Part shown: positions 1 through 6,212 of the stretch, piece after piece
Numbering within the stretch: position 1 is the first letter of the stretch
Layout: every line of letters starts with the position of its first letter
Source: Nitrospirota bacterium
GTDB taxonomy: Bacteria > Nitrospirota > Thermodesulfovibrionia > UBA6902
DNA length: 10,652 nucleotides
Assembly: GCA_015491705.1 (NCBI GenBank)
Contig: WFVK01000173.1
Location: 1-10,652, forward strand
Direction: 5' to 3'
The notes under the pieces: model-generated
Seen by the model: only the letters and a program-made list of their open reading frames with translations
The model's database searches: none
Told to the model about the DNA's origin: nothing
Translations under genes and position numbers: made by a program

Positions 1-44
1 AATTATCACCGGGGGCAGCAGCTCAAACCGGTTGAAACAAAATA

Positions 45-1487
45 TCATCCGGCGCTCTCCCGGCGGCGGAATATATCATTCTTGACCCACAGCCAGAACA
101 GACTCCTTCCGCCCTTCAGCGCCGCCCTGAGGTCATTGATATTTCTTAATGCAAGCAACTTCCTCAGCACGAAGCCGGGTCTTGAATAGAACTTTTTAAA
201 CGCCATCCGGCGGAGTTCCGCGACTTCCTCCCTCGTCATTGTATAAGGGACAAAGGCCGCCCCCTGATAGGTAAAATCGGTGAGGTCACCGGACATTGTC
301 CCATACCTGTCTATGTTGTCGTAAAGCTCTGTTCCCGGAAACGGGGTAAGGGCATGAAAATTGGCAATGTCCGGATTCAGTTCGCAGGCGAACTCGATCG
401 TTTTGAGTCCGTCCTCAAAGGTCTCGCCGGGCAGGCCGAAGAGAAACGGCGTATAGACCGTCAATCCCGCATCTTTGGCGGCCCTGACGGCAGTGCGCGT
501 CTGCTCGAGGGTTATGCCCTTGCGGACCGCGTTCAGGTTTTTCTGCACACCGCTTTCAGCACCTAAGAGTATGGCCCAGCACCCGGCCTCCCTGAACGCC
601 CTGAGGAGAGGACCGTCCACCTGGTGCACACAGGCGGACGCAAACCATGTGAAATCAAGCCTGCGCCTCTTTATCTCCCCTGCAATCTGCATTGCCCTGT
701 CATAATCTGCAGCCAGCGTGTCGTCGATAAACTTTATCTCCCTGTAGCCCTGCCTGAGGCACAGCTCTATCTCCTGCATCACATTCTCCACGCTGCGGAA
801 GCGTATGCCGTGTTTTCTCTCCCTGTCGATCTGGAAACAGAAGATGCATCGCCGGTTGCATCCCCTTGCGGTGATGATGACGGCGACCGGTTTCCTCCTG
901 TAGGTCGCGGGCGGGGGGATATAGTCCCCTGCATCCCCGAGGAGCTCACGCGCAGGGAAAGGCAGTGAGTCCACATCCGTAATGAGCGGACGGGGGGGAT
1001 TTTTTACTATTCTGTCGCCTGCCCTGAATACAGTGCCTTCAACTCCATTAAGGGATTCGCCACGGGACAGCCTGTCCGCCATTTCGACCATGGTGATCTC
1101 GCCTTCGCCCGTAACGACTGCATCTATATCCGTGGAGTCCGAAAGGCATCTCTCCTGCATTGCTATGGGATACGGGCCTCCAGCCGCTATAAAGACACGC
1201 CGGAGTCTCCGCCTGATCTCCGATGCAGTGTAAAGAGCCTTTTTCCATCCGAAGGCCGTGGAATAGATGCCCGCAATATCAGGCCTGTAGGCGGTGAGTT
1301 CATTCATGATCTCGTCGTGTTTCATGAATGCGCCGTTCAGGAATCTCACATCATGCCCCGCCCTGAGCAGGGAGGACGCGACATAAAGCGTCCCAAGGGG
1401 CTGCCAGTAGTTGATCTGTGAGCCCGCGGTCTTTGAGGAGAAAATCTCTTCAGGCACCCATGAGGGTATGATAAGGGCGCATTTCAT
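45..1487 (-). CDS. B12-binding-type radical SAM enzyme
   Basis: Predicted 480-residue cytoplasmic iron-sulfur enzyme of the cobalamin-domain radical SAM superfamily (BchE/HpnJ-like architecture). Residues about 1-165 form a Rossmann-like B12-binding-type domain with a GGP turn at 103-105. I do not see the DxHxxG cobalamin-ligand motif, as in some other members. The radical SAM core starts near residue 200, with the 4Fe-4S ligands C210, C214 and C217 in TARGCNRRCIFC, followed by LGAESG (308-313) and FGLPGET (350-356). The C-terminal 60 residues are basic and helical. I chose the ATG at 1487 rather than an in-frame start at 1562: it begins the typical MKCALIIPSW strand, lies 4 nt after the upstream stop, has AGGGG ahead of it, and avoids a 71-nt overlap. 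It is almost certainly co-translated with the FAD oxidoreductase. Family assignment is firm; the substrate (lipid, pigment, hopanoid or glycan) is unknown. Confidence 0.9.
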   Translation of the reverse strand: MKCALIIPSWVPEEIFSSKTAGSQINYWQPLGTLYVASSLLRAGHDVRFLNGAFMKHDEIMNELTAYRPDIAGIYSTAFGWKKALYTASEIRRRLRRVFIAAGGPYPIAMQERCLSDSTDIDAVVTGEGEITMVEMADRLSRGESLNGVEGTVFRAGDRIVKNPPRPLITDVDSLPFPARELLGDAGDYIPPPATYRRKPVAVIITARGCNRRCIFCFQIDRERKHGIRFRSVENVMQEIELCLRQGYREIKFIDDTLAADYDRAMQIAGEIKRRRLDFTWFASACVHQVDGPLLRAFREAGCWAILLGAESGVQKNLNAVRKGITLEQTRTAVRAAKDAGLTVYTPFLFGLPGETFEDGLKTIEFACELNPDIANFHALTPFPGTELYDNIDRYGTMSGDLTDFTYQGAAFVPYTMTREEVAELRRMAFKKFYSRPGFVLRKLLALRNINDLRAALKGGRSLFWLWVKNDIFRRRESAG

Positions 1488-1491
1488 ATGG

Positions 1492-2895
1492 CTATGCCCC
1501 TGCGGGAAGGACTTCCCTCTCCTTTCGAGAGGGTTTTCCGAGGATGTCTTCAGCCACCTCAATACCTGTCTCGATGGCGCGGTCCATGTTGTAGTATTTA
1601 AACATCCCTGTCCGGCCGATGATGTGGAGATTCCGGAAATTCTGCAGGTATCTTAAAACCCTCGAATAATATTTTGTATAGCCGACCTCAAACAGGGGGT
1701 AAGCGCCCGGGACTCTCACCACGCAACTGCCGATCACCTCGTTCTCCTTAATGGCCAGCAGCCTCTCCAACTGTTTAACAGTCAGCGATGCCAGTTGGTC
1801 GTCGCTTAAATTCCATGTGCTGTCGCCCCTGAAACAAAAGTATTCCGAGACTATGTGTGTCTTCCCCTCAGGCGCCATATGCGGACTCCAGTTTTTAGGT
1901 TCATGAATCCTGCCGAGTCGCATATCCTGCTCGGGCAGATACATCCACGTAAGGTCGGTCACCCTCTCACGGTCAAGCATGACCGTCACTATTACGAGGT
2001 CCCTGTACTTCAGTTTCGATACCGCATCGAGTATGTCATCAGGCGGCGGCGGAGTGAGCATTTTCACAAGGCCGGTCAGAGGTATGCTGGATACGAATTC
2101 ACTGCCCCTGACTTCATACCTCCTGTCGCAATTGGCGGCGACGAGACTGTTGATGAGAAAATTTTTGTGATTTATCCGCATGGCCCTTGTATTGGTCAGT
2201 ACCGTGTTTTCTTTTTCTATTTCAGTTTTCAGCCTGTCGGATATCTGTCCTATTCCCATCGGAGGATAGATAAACCTGTCCACGAGGGTGTTGACTTCCT
2301 GTCCGCTGAATTTGAAAAAGGCATTCTTTATCGCAACGCCGAGCGAGAGACCGCTTATCCTCTGTGACACCCATTCTTCGCTTATCCTGCTGCATTCAAG
2401 ACCCCAGACCTTTTCGCTGTATTCCTTGAAATAGATAGTGAACATGGTCCTGCCGAAATGGCTTACCACCCAGTCCTCAAGAGAGATGTTTTTCGGGGTT
2501 CTGAAGATATTCTTTATCTTTTCCTTGCTGTAATCGGATATTACCCTCAGGGTTGTAGGTATGCCGAGGCCGAACAGGGCATTGGACGGCTTCAGGGGAT
2601 AGTCAAAGAACTTGTTCTGCATGTAGATTTTGCTCTTGCGCGGGACGGTCAGGTATTGCCCTTCAAGCAGCGTCTTTACAAAACGCTCGGTCTTCTCATT
2701 TTTAGTGATAAACCTGTGGCCGCCCAGGTCAAACCTGAAATCTCCCCGGCGTATTGTCTTTGACAGACCTCCCACTTCGGAGTCGCCTTCAAACACTGTA
2801 ACCCGCCGGCCGGCCCTTGACAGGGCAAAACTCGCCGAAAGTCCGGCGAGGCCGCCTCCCACGACTACTATCTCGGTACTGTCTTTAATATTCAA
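1492..2895 (-). CDS. FAD-dependent amine-oxidase/protoporphyrinogen-oxidase-like oxidoreductase
   Basis: Predicted flavoprotein of 467 residues. The N-terminal dinucleotide-binding fold shows VVVGGGLAGLS (residues 10-20) and an acidic residue ending beta-2 (VFEGD, E36), then VGGLSKT and DLGGHRF (57-62). This is the hallmark of the amine-oxidase/UDP-galactopyranose-mutase-like group often found in glycan or lipid gene clusters. The C-terminus has a flavin-contact-like stretch, RTGMFKYYNMDRAIETG. I place the start at the TTG at 2895: it gives MNIKDSTEIVV, and GGAGAG (2904-2909) lies 8 nt upstream. The longer reading starts at a TTG at 2925 inside the T-tract of the upstream terminator and is implausible. 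The stop is 4 nt before the radical SAM start, so the two form one translation unit. The substrate is unknown; protoporphyrinogen oxidase is possible but has no heme-gene context here. Confidence 0.88.
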   Translation of the reverse strand: MNIKDSTEIVVVGGGLAGLSASFALSRAGRRVTVFEGDSEVGGLSKTIRRGDFRFDLGGHRFITKNEKTERFVKTLLEGQYLTVPRKSKIYMQNKFFDYPLKPSNALFGLGIPTTLRVISDYSKEKIKNIFRTPKNISLEDWVVSHFGRTMFTIYFKEYSEKVWGLECSRISEEWVSQRISGLSLGVAIKNAFFKFSGQEVNTLVDRFIYPPMGIGQISDRLKTEIEKENTVLTNTRAMRINHKNFLINSLVAANCDRRYEVRGSEFVSSIPLTGLVKMLTPPPPDDILDAVSKLKYRDLVIVTVMLDRERVTDLTWMYLPEQDMRLGRIHEPKNWSPHMAPEGKTHIVSEYFCFRGDSTWNLSDDQLASLTVKQLERLLAIKENEVIGSCVVRVPGAYPLFEVGYTKYYSRVLRYLQNFRNLHIIGRTGMFKYYNMDRAIETGIEVAEDILGKPSRKEREVLPAGA

Positions 2896-2903
2896 TCGAG
2901 TAT

Positions 2904-2909
2904 CTCTCC
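2904..2909 (-). promoter_or_regulatory. Ribosome binding site deciding a TTG start
   Basis: GGAGAG on the minus strand, 8 nt before the TTG at 2895. It supports that non-ATG start for the FAD oxidoreductase over the TTG at 2925, which has no Shine-Dalgarno sequence and falls in a terminator T-tract. Confidence 0.6.
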
Positions 2910-2923
2910 GTATGAATATCAAC

Positions 2924-2967
2924 AAAAAACCAGAAGAACCACCGTTTCAGGCGCGTGGCTCTTCTGG
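2924..2967 (-). terminator. Intrinsic terminator after the universal stress gene
   Basis: Minus-strand hairpin with 13-nt arms: CCAGAAGAGCCAC (2955-2967) pairs with GTGGTTCTTCTGG (2930-2942) with a single G-U pair, loop of 12 nt, followed at once by six T (2924-2929). It lies 87 nt downstream of the universal stress gene stop and closes the sulfur operon. The next gene starts only 29 nt beyond the T-tract, so that gene depends on read-through or on a promoter within or before the hairpin. Confidence 0.85.
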
Positions 2968-3053
2968 AAATGCATATTGCACACAGCATGTCCCTGCCCC
3001 GGAAAATCATGCCGTATACTCAAAGGAATTGCTTAAACGGCGGTCTGAACGTA

Positions 3054-3524
3054 CTACTGTTTTCTCTTGACGACCAGCACCGGAACTTCGGCCCTGTCAA
3101 CCACCTCTCTGCTGACGCTTCCCATGAATAAATGCGATGTCCTTTTACCCCTTGAACCGATAATTATCATGTCAACTCCTTCTTCATCGGCTGCCTTGAG
3201 TATCTCATCAGCAGGATGTCCGCCTTTAACTACAGTCTTTACGCCGGTCACCCCTCTTTCTTCCAGTGCCTGCTTGTAATGATTCAGAATTTTCTCCGCC
3301 TTCTTGTCAAGGGCCTCTTTATATTCCGTACCCGAGAGTGACTCCATCAGGGTGGACATTTCCGCATCGCCTATCATCTCATCTATCAGTGACATACCTT
3401 CGAACTTTTCAACATAAACCAGCACAACAGTCTCCGGGCGTACGCACGTGCACATTTCCGTGCATATCTCCAGTGCATCTTTGCTACCTTTTGTTCCGTC
3501 TACTGCAATTAAAATCTTTTTCAT
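3054..3524 (-). CDS. Universal stress protein, UspA family
   Basis: Predicted 156-residue cytoplasmic protein of usual family length, likely dimeric and nucleotide-binding. The N-terminus MKKILIAVDG is the Usp beta-1 with D9. The C-terminal phosphate loop reads IIIGSRGKRTSHLFMGSVS (from 121), followed by VPVLVVKRK. The usual pattern is G-2x-G-9x-G(S/T); here only eight residues separate G126 from G135, one fewer than canonical, so ATP binding is likely but not certain. Three cysteines cluster at 21, 25 and 27. The start is ATG 3524, preceded by GAGGTG with 6-nt spacing; the in-frame GTG at 3533 is part of that ribosome binding site. It is the last gene of the sulfur block, 41 nt after the Gly-rich gene and before the terminator. 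Role inferred: stress or energy-state accessory to the transport operon. Confidence 0.92.
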   Translation of the reverse strand: MKKILIAVDGTKGSKDALEICTEMCTCVRPETVVLVYVEKFEGMSLIDEMIGDAEMSTLMESLSGTEYKEALDKKAEKILNHYKQALEERGVTGVKTVVKGGHPADEILKAADEEGVDMIIIGSRGKRTSHLFMGSVSREVVDRAEVPVLVVKRKQ

Positions 3525-3565
3525 AGTTCCCACCTCGGATCTCTATACAACAGCATTCAATACTT

Positions 3566-3826
3566 TTAATGGCCGTAGCCGCCTGCACCGCCATAGCCGC
3601 CGCCGTAACCGCCACCGCCACCGCCGCCATAACCGCCTGCGCCGCCGTAACCACCGCCATAGCCGCCGCCACCGTAACCGCCGCTCGCTCCATAACCCGC
3701 TGCAGCCTTATGACCCACCGGGGCCCCGACGCCTGCTACATCAGTACGAGGCGCCAAGCTGTAACCTACCAAAAAGGCAAGGATTGCAACTACAATGATG
3801 ATGATAGCCAGTAAACTATTTTTCAT
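3566..3826 (-). CDS. Membrane-anchored Gly/Tyr-repeat small protein
   Basis: Predicted 86-residue protein. One N-terminal membrane segment (about residues 4-24, LLAIIIIVVAILAFLVGYSLA) is followed by a short linker and, from about residue 44 to the end, a low-complexity tail of Gly and Tyr ending in GGYGH. It contains two copies of the 11-residue unit YGGGYGGAGGY separated by seven glycines. The start is ATG 3826, with GGGAGGA 7 nt upstream; a longer in-frame reading from 3895 would overlap the TusA-like gene and lacks a hydrophobic start. The segment could be a signal anchor, placing the tail in the periplasm, or less likely a cleaved signal peptide; I see no clear signal-peptidase or lipobox site. 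Located between the sulfur carrier and the stress protein, 55 and 41 nt apart. Function unknown; the tail could be a flexible scaffold, envelope spacer or metal binder. I recognise no named family. Confidence 0.75.
   Translation of the reverse strand: MKNSLLAIIIIVVAILAFLVGYSLAPRTDVAGVGAPVGHKAAAGYGASGGYGGGGYGGGYGGAGGYGGGGGGGYGGGYGGAGGYGH
3575..3661 (-). repeat. Tandem Gly/Tyr-coding repeat
   Basis: Two 33-nt units (3629-3661 and 3575-3607) encode the identical peptide YGGGYGGAGGY, separated by 21 nt of glycine codons. The units differ at seven positions, all third codon positions and all synonymous. The flanking sequence continues the GGY pattern more loosely. Confidence 0.85.
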
Positions 3827-3881
3827 AAACAGATCCTCCCGCCATTCTTTAAAAGTTACCCGTCTGTTTTTTTCTCTGTCT

Positions 3882-4133
3882 TTAACCCTTTTCAATCATG
3901 TATATCAGCTTGCCGCCTTCTTCTTTCTTCTCCAGTATCTCATGTCCGGCCTGGTCGCACATCTGCACTATGGTTTCACCGGAAGACGGGTTATCGAATA
4001 TCAGCTCAAGGACATCGCCTTCCTCCATCTTTTCAAGAGACTTCTTGCAGTAAATCTGCGGATGCGGACATACATATCCACACACATCCAGCATGTATTT
4101 ACCATCACCTACTTTTTCAAATTTCATTGCCAT
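3882..4133 (-). CDS. TusA-like sulfur carrier (SirA/YeeD family)
   Basis: Predicted 83-residue cytoplasmic sulfur carrier of the usual TusA size. The signature LDVCGYVCPHP (residues 15-25) holds the catalytic Cys-Pro pair, C22-P23, in the family pattern C-P-x-P, with extra cysteines at 18, 29 and 59. TusA-family proteins carry a persulfide on the CPxP cysteine and deliver sulfur to partners; paired with a YeeE-type transporter (as YeeD/TsuB) they take up or reduce incoming thiosulfate-derived sulfur. The start ATG at 4133 is preceded by AAAGGAGGAA with about 9-nt spacing. It lies 44 nt after the transporter gene, so the two are almost certainly co-transcribed. A role in selenium metabolism (YedF-like) is possible but there is no selenium gene nearby. 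The extra C18 beside the active site is unusual for plain TusA. Confidence 0.9.
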   Translation of the reverse strand: MAMKFEKVGDGKYMLDVCGYVCPHPQIYCKKSLEKMEEGDVLELIFDNPSSGETIVQMCDQAGHEILEKKEEGGKLIYMIEKG

Positions 4134-4177
4134 AGTAAACTTCCTCCTTTGGTTTGTTGTTTTTTGTTTTCTTGAAT

Positions 4178-5605
4178 TTAAAATGCCTCCATTTCTTTGG
4201 CCATCTTCCTTTCAGTCCACCAGTTGAAGAACTTAACGCCTGCATAGCCGCCGAGTACCATGCCTAATCCAAACAGCCATCCGCCCGGGTCGCCGCCGGC
4301 TACCCTGATAAAGAATGCGCCTATGTTGCATCCCAGCGCGACCCTTGCGCCTACACCCATGAGCAATCCGCCGCCGAGTCCCCATATTATAAGCTCCCCC
4401 TTCGGGAGTTTGAATTTAAATTCTTTCTTCAGGAGAGCCATCACCATGGCGCCGAAGATAATACCTATGGACATCCACAGCGCAGGGTTGCGCCAGAGCT
4501 CCGGAAGGCCGTTCATCACACCGAAGAACACATTATCACGCACATTCCAGCCGACCTTTTCCATGATCCATCCGGCAAACTGTGCCTCCTGTGTCGTAAT
4601 ATACCAGTATCCCGGATCAAACACCTTGCCTGTAATGGATACATCGACGCTGTGTCCCATTCTCGTCAGGAGCTGTCCGAAATTGTTAACGCCGAATCTG
4701 AGCTGCATTCCCTTCATGGTAAGGATGTGGATTCCCGCCGTTATTCCTATAAGAACTCCCATCATGGTGGTTCTCTGGGAGGCGGTGATTATATTCCATA
4801 TCCCTGCAAGCTCGTCGCTGAGACCGGTGCTGCCCTTTTTCTTTTTTCTCTTTTTAATAAAACCCTTTCTGGTATAGAAATAGTATATAAGAAGGAGCAC
4901 TACAGCGGCGGGGATGATCGTGTTCACCAGCGAATCACCTATGAAGTACCTTATGTTTCCCTCTCCTGCCAGGGATTTGATCACCTTTGTCTCGGACAAC
5001 AGGATCTGGCGCTTCGTAAAGACATATCCCGCGAGGAAATGGTCGAACCATGATGTCATTTTATCCGCAGGGATCCATGTTGTCGCATTGGCCCTGTCCA
5101 TCCACGACTGGGGCATCAGCCTGTTGAAGACGCCGCCTATGTCCACGAATATCGCCTGCCCAAAGGCAATCCCCATAATCGAAAGTATGGATGTGCCGTT
5201 GCCCTCACCGATCTTATACAGTGAACCGGATGCACATCCGCCTGCAAGAACCATTCCCACACCGAATATGATGCCTCCTATGAGTTCGTGAGGTCCCAGC
5301 GGCCCCGGGTGGAAGGTGCTCATGTTCGTTATGGACAGAACAACACCGACAAGGCTGAAAAAGATAAGGGCTATCAGTATGCCCACTGCCATTCGCGGCA
5401 CGCCCGCGGCAAAGAGGTCCCTTGATGCCGAAGCCATGCAAAACCTTCCGTACTGCAGCATCATCCCGTATGCAAAGCCGAACCAGATGTACACTATAAG
5501 GTACATGTAGTAAACATTAACCTTGTAATACAGGAAGCTGGTCAGGATAAGAATGCCTGTAACGATAAACGCCCAGATCTGATTTCTTTTTTCGATGTTT
5601 TCCAC
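4178..5605 (-). CDS. YeeE/YedE-family sulfur compound transporter
   Basis: Predicted 475-residue polytopic inner-membrane protein of the YeeE/YedE (DUF395) family, whose characterised member TsuA imports thiosulfate. Two homologous halves flank a long, partly hydrophilic middle (about 160-280) that includes a basic cytoplasmic-type run around 250-258. The three cysteine sites expected for thiosulfate relay are present: C56 in GRFCM, C124 in GGCASG and C426 in GCNIGAFF. At 475 residues it is longer than simple YeeE (about 350), the extra length being in the middle region. The start is GTG at 5605, giving MENIEKRNQ, with AAGGAGGG about 10 nt upstream. It heads the sulfur block, with the TusA-like gene 44 nt downstream. 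The substrate is inferred (thiosulfate or another small sulfur species, or persulfide). A selenium-linked YedE role is the main alternative. Confidence 0.9.
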   Translation of the reverse strand: MENIEKRNQIWAFIVTGILILTSFLYYKVNVYYMYLIVYIWFGFAYGMMLQYGRFCMASASRDLFAAGVPRMAVGILIALIFFSLVGVVLSITNMSTFHPGPLGPHELIGGIIFGVGMVLAGGCASGSLYKIGEGNGTSILSIMGIAFGQAIFVDIGGVFNRLMPQSWMDRANATTWIPADKMTSWFDHFLAGYVFTKRQILLSETKVIKSLAGEGNIRYFIGDSLVNTIIPAAVVLLLIYYFYTRKGFIKKRKKKKGSTGLSDELAGIWNIITASQRTTMMGVLIGITAGIHILTMKGMQLRFGVNNFGQLLTRMGHSVDVSITGKVFDPGYWYITTQEAQFAGWIMEKVGWNVRDNVFFGVMNGLPELWRNPALWMSIGIIFGAMVMALLKKEFKFKLPKGELIIWGLGGGLLMGVGARVALGCNIGAFFIRVAGGDPGGWLFGLGMVLGGYAGVKFFNWWTERKMAKEMEAF

Positions 5606-5849
5606 AGGATTACAACCCTCCTTTTTATAAAAATTTGTTCTTGCGGTTTTGAGGATTAATGAAGACTACGGATTGCCGGTTCAAAAACCGCCGGCTCCGG
5701 CTTACTTTAAAACGTGAAGTTCCATGTTAATACACATAGTTTGAATAGTCCAATTAAAAAAATTAATCGATCGATTACCAATTTTTATTAATATCTTTTT
5801 TCTTTTTAATACCTCTTGTTCCGATTGTCAGGTGCAAGAAAACCCCTTT
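5606..5849. other. Intergenic region upstream of the transporter gene
   Basis: 244 nt between the DUF1858-like gene and the transporter gene. It is AT-rich from about 5740 to 5820, with poly-A and poly-T runs, and contains a 14-bp perfect palindrome (5764-5777) and a short GC-rich imperfect inverted repeat near 5673-5692 without a T-tract. It very probably holds the sulfur operon promoter, but I could not pick a convincing -35/-10 pair or a sigma-54 site on the minus strand. Confidence 0.5.
5764..5777. promoter_or_regulatory. Perfect 14-bp palindrome, candidate operator
   Basis: TAATCGATCGATTA is a perfect dyad in the AT-rich region about 160 nt upstream of the transporter start. Its position fits an operator for a dimeric repressor or activator of the sulfur operon. 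It does not match the FNR/CRP consensus well and I cannot name a binding protein; by chance such a palindrome is uncommon but not impossible in AT-rich DNA. Confidence 0.4.
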
Positions 5850-6086
5850 CTAATCCTCTGTTAAGTCTTTTATCTTATTCAGTATCTCTTCAATGGGGAT
5901 ACCCTTGTCACGGGCAATCTCTTCAAGGGTTTTCTGCATGGCCATCTTCCCGAACTTCCCGTCGAATCCGCAACTGCATATCCCCAGGTCCACAAAAAAG
6001 TCCGTGGTCTCCGGGTACATCCGCATTATCTCATCAGCCCTTGACCCCGGCCCTATTTCGGGGTCAACATCGTTGTCAATGCCCAT
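5850..6086 (-). CDS. DUF1858-like small protein
   Basis: Predicted 78-residue soluble protein. The core ADEIMRMYPETTDFFVDLGIC, then CGFDGKFG and TLEEIARDKGIPIEEIL, matches the layout of DUF1858 (the small helical domain also seen at the N-terminus of ScdA-type proteins). That layout is a YP-E-T turn, a hydrophobic helix, a cysteine pair and a TLEEAA-type helix. Cysteines are C37 and C39 (CSC), rather than the more common CxxC. Family members are thought to bind a redox disulfide or to accompany redox and nitrosative-stress proteins; the precise role is unknown. The start ATG at 6086 follows an A/T-only stretch with no clear Shine-Dalgarno sequence, so expression may be weak or leaderless. It reads toward the sulfur operon 244 nt away and is divergent from the sensor kinase. 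Confidence 0.75.
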   Translation of the reverse strand: MGIDNDVDPEIGPGSRADEIMRMYPETTDFFVDLGICSCGFDGKFGKMAMQKTLEEIARDKGIPIEEILNKIKDLTED

Positions 6087-6212
6087 TTTTTTGTTTTAAT
6101 TTAATTTAAATTATGATAATCTGCTCTAAAGCAGGAGACAAACAATAATAACATAATACTGCAAAATATTTCATGCTTGTCATTTCGCCGGATTGCGGTA
6201 AGATATTGTAGA

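Noticed and set aside
1488..1562. 25-residue extension of the radical SAM protein
   Set aside because: It would overlap the upstream gene by 71 nt, and the conserved fold begins at MKCALIIPSW.
2896..2925. N-terminal extension of the FAD oxidoreductase from TTG 2925
   Set aside because: That codon lies in the T-tract of the terminator and has no ribosome binding site; TTG 2895 has GGAGAG and begins the FAD fold directly.
3569..3690. CRISPR-like or simple DNA repeat array
   Set aside because: The units lack spacers and fixed DNA sequence; the periodicity follows Gly and Tyr codons.
3448..3814. Plus-strand Arg/His-rich or Ala/Thr-rich proteins opposite the Gly-rich gene
   Set aside because: They are by-products of the GGY codon repeat on the minus strand; no ribosome binding site or family features.
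5673..5692. GC-rich inverted repeat as a terminator
   Set aside because: The stem is short and bulged, and no T-run follows on either strand.
6177..6212. TTG start for the kinase, and a third copy of the repeat (TGTCATTTCG at 6179-6188)
   Set aside because: The extra residues are not typical of the family and there is no ribosome binding site. Only ten bases match the repeat, with no second arm or terminal repeat.
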